Source: Mycobacterium sp. | Lineage (GTDB): Bacteria; Actinomycetota; Actinomycetes; Mycobacteriales; Mycobacteriaceae | Assembly (NCBI GenBank): GCA_003987775.1 | Contig: RXJD01000087.1 | Span: 1-64,000, forward strand | DNA: 64,000 nucleotides | Direction of reading: 5' to 3' | Shown: one piece after another, positions 59,672 to 64,000 of the stretch | Numbering within the stretch: position 1 is the stretch's first letter | How the letters are laid out: each line of letters starts with the position of its first letter | Notes under the pieces: model-generated | What the model was told of the DNA's origin: nothing | Database searches by the model: none | Seen by the model: the letters and a program-made list of their open reading frames with translations, nothing else | Position numbers and translations under genes: made by a program

Positions 59672-60739
59672 ATGACCGCACCCAGTAAGGTCTCTGGCGC
59701 ACCTAGAGTCGCCATTCGCCCGCGCGATGCGCTGAAGGCTCGTAGACTCGAAGCACGCAGGTTCGCGATCAGCGACGGGGCTCCCGTAGAAGTTGTCGAG
59801 TCCGGCCCGAGCATTGCTGCCCGGTTTGCCACGCTGGCCTCGCGTGTGGCGATCCGGCCGGTTCTGGCGGCCGGCAGCTATGTTCCTCATCTTCCCTGGC
59901 CGTGGGGTCTCATTGACCATGCCGCGCGCGTGCTCCTACCTGCCACGAGCACCGTCAGGGCCGAGGTGACCTTGCCGAATGCGTCTGCTCAGCTGGTTCG
60001 CGCGACAGGCGTGCTGCCGGCCGACGGCACCCGGCGAGTGGTGCTGTACCTGCACGGCGGGGCATTCCTGACCTGTGGAGCAAACTCCCACGGCCGATTG
60101 GTCGAATCGCTCTCGAAGTTCGCTGACGCACCAGTTCTGGTGGTCAACTATCGGTTGATGCCCAAGCATTCAATCGGGATGGCGCTCGACGACTGCCACG
60201 ACGGTTACCGGTGGCTTCGGCTCCTGGGGTACGACCCGGACCAGATTGTGCTGGGCGGCGACTCAGCCGGCGGGTACCTTGCGCTGTCTCTGGCGCAGCG
60301 TCTGCTGCGGGAGGGAGAAGAGCCCGCAGCCCTCGTCGCGATCTCGCCACTGCTGCAGCTGGCAAAGGAAGCGAAGCAGTCTCATCCCAACATCAAAACG
60401 GACGCGATGTTCCCCGCGAGAGCCTTCGACGCGCTCGGCGCTTTGGTTGCTAGCTGTGCCGCGAAGAACACCGTGAACGGTCAGCCGGAAGAGATCTACG
60501 AGCCGCTGGATCACATCGAGCCGGGCCTGCCGCGGACGCTGATTCACGTGTCCGGGTCGGAGGTGCTCCTGCACGACGCGCAGCTGGCGGCGAGCCGGCT
60601 CGCGGCGGTCGGAGTGCCCGCCGAATTGCGCGTGTGGCCGGGTCAGGTGCACGACTTCCAGGTCGCCGGGCCGCTATTGCCGGAAGCCGTGCGCTCACTG
60701 CGTCAGATCGGCGAGTACATCCGCGAGGCCACCGGCTAG
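59672..60739 (+). CDS. lipU: Alpha/beta-hydrolase esterase LipU
   Basis: The 355-residue protein is a hormone-sensitive-lipase-type hydrolase: YLHGGAFLTCG (HGG oxyanion motif), IVLGGDSAGGYLALSLAQ (GDSAG nucleophile), and a catalytic His in GQVHDFQ near the C-terminus. It should cleave short- or medium-chain esters. LipU of M. tuberculosis is annotated shorter (297, as I recall), so either that start is too late or the N-terminal 55-60 residues here are extra. A TTG at 59663 lies upstream, but the ATG at 59672 is preferred. The next gene is cbs. Confidence 0.9.
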   Translation: MTAPSKVSGAPRVAIRPRDALKARRLEARRFAISDGAPVEVVESGPSIAARFATLASRVAIRPVLAAGSYVPHLPWPWGLIDHAARVLLPATSTVRAEVTLPNASAQLVRATGVLPADGTRRVVLYLHGGAFLTCGANSHGRLVESLSKFADAPVLVVNYRLMPKHSIGMALDDCHDGYRWLRLLGYDPDQIVLGGDSAGGYLALSLAQRLLREGEEPAALVAISPLLQLAKEAKQSHPNIKTDAMFPARAFDALGALVASCAAKNTVNGQPEEIYEPLDHIEPGLPRTLIHVSGSEVLLHDAQLAASRLAAVGVPAELRVWPGQVHDFQVAGPLLPEAVRSLRQIGEYIREATG

Positions 60740-60792
60740 CACCCGCCCAAGCCGCCAAGCGGCCGCGCTACAGCGCCTGCGACGATAGGCGC

Positions 60793-62187
60793 ATGCGGAT
60801 CGCTCAGCACCTCAGTGACCTCATCGGCGGGACGCCCCTGGTTCGGCTGAACTCCGTCGTCCCCGAAGGCGCGGGCATCGTGGCCGCGAAGGTCGAGTAC
60901 CTCAACCCCGGCGGCAGCTCCAAGGACCGGATCGCCGAGCGGATGATCGACGCCGCCGAAGCCAGCGGGGCGTTGCGGCCCGGGGGCACCATCGTCGAGC
61001 CGACGTCGGGCAACACCGGCGTCGGGCTGGCCCTGGTGGCTCAGCGCCGCGGCTACAAGTGCGTGTTCGTCTGCCCGGACAAGGTCGGCGAGGACAAGCG
61101 GAATGTGTTGCGCGCCTACGGCGCCGAGGTTGTCGTCTGCCCGACGGCGGTGCCGCCCGAGGACCCGGACAGCTACTACAGCGTGTCCGACCGGTTGGTC
61201 CGCGAGATCGACGGCGCCTGGAAGCCGGACCAGTACTCCAACCCGGAGGGGCCGGCCAGCCACTACGCGACCACCGGCCCCGAGATCTGGGCCGACACTG
61301 ACGGCAAGGTCACCCACTTCGTCGCCGGCATCGGTACCGGCGGCACGATCACCGGTGCCGGCCGCTACCTCAAGGAGGTGTCCGACGGGCGGGTGCGCGT
61401 CATCGGCGCCGATCCGGAGGGGTCGGTGTACTCCGGCGGCACCGGTCGGCCCTACCTCGTTGAGGGCGTCGGCGAGGACTTCTGGCCGGCCGCCTACGAC
61501 CCTTCGGTGCCCGACGAGATCATCGCGGTTTCGGACTCGGACTCCTTCGAGATGACGCGGCGGCTGGCCCGCGAGGAGGCCATGCTGGTCGGCGGCTCGT
61601 GCGGGATGGCCGTCGTCGCGGCGCTCAAGGTCGCCGAGCACGCGGGTCCGGACGCACTGATCGTGGTGCTGCTGCCGGACGGCGGTCGCGGCTACATGGC
61701 GAAGATCTTCAACGACGCGTGGATGTCGTCCTACGGATTCCTGCGCACCCGATTGGACGGCACGGCTGCGGAGTCGACGGTCGGCGACGTCCTGCGCCGC
61801 AAGTCTGGCGCGCTGCCCGACCTGGTGCACACGCACCCCTCGGAGACCGTGCGGGACGCCATCGGGATCTTGCGGGAGTACGGGGTTTCGCAGATGCCGG
61901 TGGTGGGAGCGGAACCGCCGGTCATGGCAGGGGAAGTCGCCGGCAGCGTCTCGGAACGCGAACTGCTGTCGGCGGTGTTCGAGGGCCGCGCCAAGCTGGC
62001 CGACGCCGTCAAGCAGCACATGAGCCCGCCGCTGCGGCTGATCGGGGCCGGCGAACTGGTCAGCGTGGCGGGAAAGGCGTTGCGCGATCAGGACGCCCTG
62101 ATGGTGGTCGAGGAAGGCAAGCCGGTCGGCGTGATCACCCGCTACGACCTGCTCGGCTTCCTGTCCGAAGGGACGCGACGCCGCTAG
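60793..62187 (+). CDS. cbs: Cystathionine beta-synthase
   Basis: The 464-residue protein has exactly the length of the Rv1077 product. The PLP domain shows LNPGGSSKDRIAERMID (PLP Lys), PTSGNTGVGLALVAQ (substrate loop) and GTGGTITGAGRYLKE (phosphate loop). Two C-terminal CBS domains (about residues 340-464) include MPVVGAEPPVMAGEVAGSVSERELL and LMVVEEGKPVGVITRYDLLGFL. It condenses serine or a derivative with homocysteine to cystathionine (reverse transsulfuration). metB lies two genes downstream, so the pathway is grouped. Confidence 0.95.
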   Translation: MRIAQHLSDLIGGTPLVRLNSVVPEGAGIVAAKVEYLNPGGSSKDRIAERMIDAAEASGALRPGGTIVEPTSGNTGVGLALVAQRRGYKCVFVCPDKVGEDKRNVLRAYGAEVVVCPTAVPPEDPDSYYSVSDRLVREIDGAWKPDQYSNPEGPASHYATTGPEIWADTDGKVTHFVAGIGTGGTITGAGRYLKEVSDGRVRVIGADPEGSVYSGGTGRPYLVEGVGEDFWPAAYDPSVPDEIIAVSDSDSFEMTRRLAREEAMLVGGSCGMAVVAALKVAEHAGPDALIVVLLPDGGRGYMAKIFNDAWMSSYGFLRTRLDGTAAESTVGDVLRRKSGALPDLVHTHPSETVRDAIGILREYGVSQMPVVGAEPPVMAGEVAGSVSERELLSAVFEGRAKLADAVKQHMSPPLRLIGAGELVSVAGKALRDQDALMVVEEGKPVGVITRYDLLGFLSEGTRRR

Positions 62188-62276
62188 TGGGGCTGTGACG
62201 TGGCTCTCGAGCCTGGGGTACTGTATCCGGCTTAGTTCAGCAAAAGTCAGCTCTAGGAAGCCCGGAAGGTTGCCTC

Positions 62277-63011
62277 ATGACCGATCAGCCGCCAGCCGGC
62301 GGGTCTTACCCGCCGCCACCGCCGCCTCCTGGCTCGTCCGGCGCTGCACCCTCCGGTGGTCACCTTCCGCCGTCCGCGCCGCCTCCGCCGGGCAGCAGCG
62401 GCGACTTCTCGCAGTCCGTCGGCGGCTCCACCCCGCCGCCGCCTCCGCCGCCGCCGCCCGCGGGCGGCTACCCGCCGCCACCCCCGGCCGCCGGAGGATA
62501 TGCGCCGCCGCCGCCGGGACCCGCTGTCAAGGGTTTGGCGACCGATGCCTACACGCCCTGGCTTACCCGCTTCCTGGCGTTCCTCATCGACTACGCGCCG
62601 ATCCTCGTCGTCCTGGGCATCGCCCAGGTGGTCGACCTGCTCACGCAAGAGGAGTCGTGCGTCACCAGCGTCAACCAGTACGACGTCGCTCAGTACTGCT
62701 ACACCCAGGGCTCGATCATCGGGGTGTTGGCGCAGGGCCTGGCGTCGCTGCTGATCCTGGCGTATGTGGTCTGGAACTACGGATATCGGCAGGGCACGAC
62801 GGGCTCGAGCATCGGCAAGTCGATCCTGAAGTTCAAGGTGGTCAGTGAGGTCACCGGAGAGCCACTCGGGTTCGGCATGTCGCTGGTGCGGCAGCTCGCG
62901 CACTTCGTCGACGCGATCATCTGCTACATCGGGTTCCTGTTCCCGCTGTGGGACAGCAAGCGTCAGACCCTGGCCGACAAGATCATGACGACGGTGTGCC
63001 TGCCGCTCTGA
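62277..63011 (+). CDS. pra: Proline-rich antigen with RDD domain
   Basis: The 244-residue protein starts with about 80 residues of Pro/Gly repeats (PPPPPPGSSG and PPPAGGYPPPPPAAGGYAPPPPG). An RDD-type membrane domain follows: WLTRFLAFLIDYAPILVVLGIAQV, then GSIIGVLAQGLASLLILAYVVWNYG and SIGKSILKFKVVSEVTGEPLGFGMSLVRQLAHFVDAI. It is a membrane protein known as an antigen in mycobacteria (Pra, Rv1078). Its exact role is not known. It lies between cbs and metB, as in M. tuberculosis. Confidence 0.92.
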   Translation: MTDQPPAGGSYPPPPPPPGSSGAAPSGGHLPPSAPPPPGSSGDFSQSVGGSTPPPPPPPPPAGGYPPPPPAAGGYAPPPPGPAVKGLATDAYTPWLTRFLAFLIDYAPILVVLGIAQVVDLLTQEESCVTSVNQYDVAQYCYTQGSIIGVLAQGLASLLILAYVVWNYGYRQGTTGSSIGKSILKFKVVSEVTGEPLGFGMSLVRQLAHFVDAIICYIGFLFPLWDSKRQTLADKIMTTVCLPL

Positions 63012-63020
63012 TCAGTCCCG

Positions 63021-63087
63021 TGACGTTGAGTCTGCGTTGACGGCCGAGGCCACTGGCACTTCGTCGCCCTCACCGCAGAGTCAACGG
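63021..63087. repeat. Dispersed palindromic repeat copy between pra and metB
   Basis: Starts TGACGTTGAGTCTGCGTTGA and ends CCCTCACCGCAGAGTCAACG, inverted copies of each other. Same family as the units at 55953, 56074 and 57021. Confidence 0.68.
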
Positions 63088-63116
63088 CGCCCCGGTGCCA
63101 ACTAGGCTGGCGGTCG

Positions 63117-64000
63117 ATGAGCGAGAACCACGCATTCCAAGGACTTGCCACCAAAGCCATCCACTCCGGCTACCGTCCCGATCCGGCGACCGGCGCCGTC
63201 AACGCGCCGATCTATGCCAGCAGCACCTTCGCCCAGGACGGCGTGGGCGGCTTGCGCGGCGGGTTCGAATACGCCCGCACCGGCAACCCGACCCGCTCCG
63301 CGCTGGAGGCGTCGCTGGCGGCGGTGGAGGACGGCGCCTACGGGCGGGCATTCAGTTCCGGCATGGCGGCCAGCGACTGCGCGCTGCGGGCGCTGCTGCG
63401 CCCCGGCGACCACGTCGTCATCCCCGACGACGCCTACGGCGGCACCTTCCGGCTGATCGACAAGGTCTTCACGCAGTGGGGCGTCGCGTACACACCGGTC
63501 GCGCTGTCGGACCTGGACGCAGTGCGCGCCGCGACCACGCCGCGGACGCGATTGATCTGGGTCGAGACGCCCACCAACCCGCTGCTGTCGATCGCCGACA
63601 TCAGCGGGATCGCCCAGATCGGCGCCGATAGCTCCGCAAAAGTATTGGTGGACAACACTTTTGCTTCGCCCGCGCTCCAGCAGCCGTTGACGTTGGGTGC
63701 CGATGTGGTGCTGCATTCGACCACCAAGTACATCGGCGGCCACTCCGACGTCGTCGGCGGCGCACTGGTCACCAACGACGAAGAACTGGACCGGGCGTTC
63801 GCGTTCCTGCAGAACGGGGCCGGCGCGGTGCCCGGCCCGTTTGACGCCTACCTCACCTTGCGCGGCCTCAAGACGCTGGTGTTGCGGATGCAGCGGCACA
63901 GCGAGAACGCGGCGGCCGTCGCGGAATTCCTGGTGGGCCATCCCGCCGTGAGCGCGGTGCTCTATCCGGGTCTGCCCAGCCACCCCGGACATGAGATCGC
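63117..64000 (+). CDS. metB: Cystathionine gamma-synthase MetB (5' part, runs off the window)
   Basis: 294 codons are visible from the ATG at 63117. The protein is a Cys/Met-metabolism PLP enzyme: FQGLATKAIHSGYRPDPATGAVNAPIYASSTFAQ at the start, FEYARTGNPTRSALE, FSSGMAASDCALRALLRPGDHVVIPDDAYGGTFRL and the PLP Lys in VLHSTTKYIGGHSDVVGG. It forms cystathionine from an O-acylhomoserine and cysteine, or acts in the reverse direction. It lies 105 bp after pra with a palindromic repeat between. The C-terminus lies beyond the window. Confidence 0.94.
   Translation, partial: MSENHAFQGLATKAIHSGYRPDPATGAVNAPIYASSTFAQDGVGGLRGGFEYARTGNPTRSALEASLAAVEDGAYGRAFSSGMAASDCALRALLRPGDHVVIPDDAYGGTFRLIDKVFTQWGVAYTPVALSDLDAVRAATTPRTRLIWVETPTNPLLSIADISGIAQIGADSSAKVLVDNTFASPALQQPLTLGADVVLHSTTKYIGGHSDVVGGALVTNDEELDRAFAFLQNGAGAVPGPFDAYLTLRGLKTLVLRMQRHSENAAAVAEFLVGHPAVSAVLYPGLPSHPGHEI

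Overview
The window is chromosomal DNA of a slow-growing, probably non-tuberculous, Mycobacterium. It is GC-rich. It carries a PE/PPE/esx cluster of the ESX-5-associated type, a complete yrbE/mce operon, many lipoproteins with mycobacterial lipoboxes, and a right-hand third (about 42.0-64.0 kb) whose gene order matches M. tuberculosis Rv1057 to Rv1079. I see no insertion sequence, phage gene or CRISPR array.

Layout. 0-2.7 kb (minus strand): a PE protein with a PPE-SVP-like tail, a PPE-SVP protein, esxM and the start of esxN. At 3.08 kb is a tRNA with anticodon UAA. 3.4-4.3 kb holds the decayed remains of a toxin/Imm52-type immunity pair. 4.3-11.0 kb (minus strand) is a run of exported proteins: a small Cys-containing secreted protein, three lipoproteins, a lipoprotein serpin and a zinc-ribbon/DUF6777 membrane protein. 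Two of its promoters share a DosR-box-like 20-bp palindrome at the same distance from the -10 box. 11.1-13.1 kb holds a DHFR-like reductase and a lipoprotein sugar (sorbosone-type) dehydrogenase. 13.1-18.1 kb is a six-gene MoxR/DUF58/VWA-like operon with overlapping ends.

19.1-30.5 kb: a TetR regulator, then yrbEA, yrbEB and mceA-F, then a gene made of three Phd-antitoxin-like repeats. Four copies of one palindrome, GACyG-N2-CGTACGGTy or close to it, sit at the TetR promoter, twice upstream of yrbEA, and between the -35 and -10 boxes of the Phd-repeat gene. This suggests one TetR-controlled regulon covering the whole block. 31.1-35.2 kb: a MarR regulator, an F420-type oxidoreductase, a sulfotransferase and a partner protein. 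The MarR promoter and the divergent oxidoreductase/sulfotransferase promoter share a TTGAC-N3-GTCAA core, which in the second case lies in the centre of a 41-bp palindrome.

35.3-41.6 kb: a membrane protein, a phytase-like lipoprotein, an internally deleted dienelactone hydrolase, DUF6295 and DUF427 proteins, and a divergent P1B metal ATPase/ArsR pair. 42.0-64.0 kb: the conserved block, containing the Rv1057-type beta-propeller, fadD14, two patatins, lpqV, cysteine dioxygenase, rhodanese, echA8/echA9, a Bax-inhibitor protein, fadA3, a GDSL esterase, lipU, cbs, pra and metB. Fatty-acid, valine and sulfur amino-acid metabolism are the main themes. M. tuberculosis has PE_PGRS genes between the Rv1066 and Rv1069c equivalents; they are absent here. 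Several gaps in this block hold copies of an approximately 60-bp imperfect palindrome, including a three-copy tandem array. Statements about M. tuberculosis genes rest on recall of that genome, not on a search.
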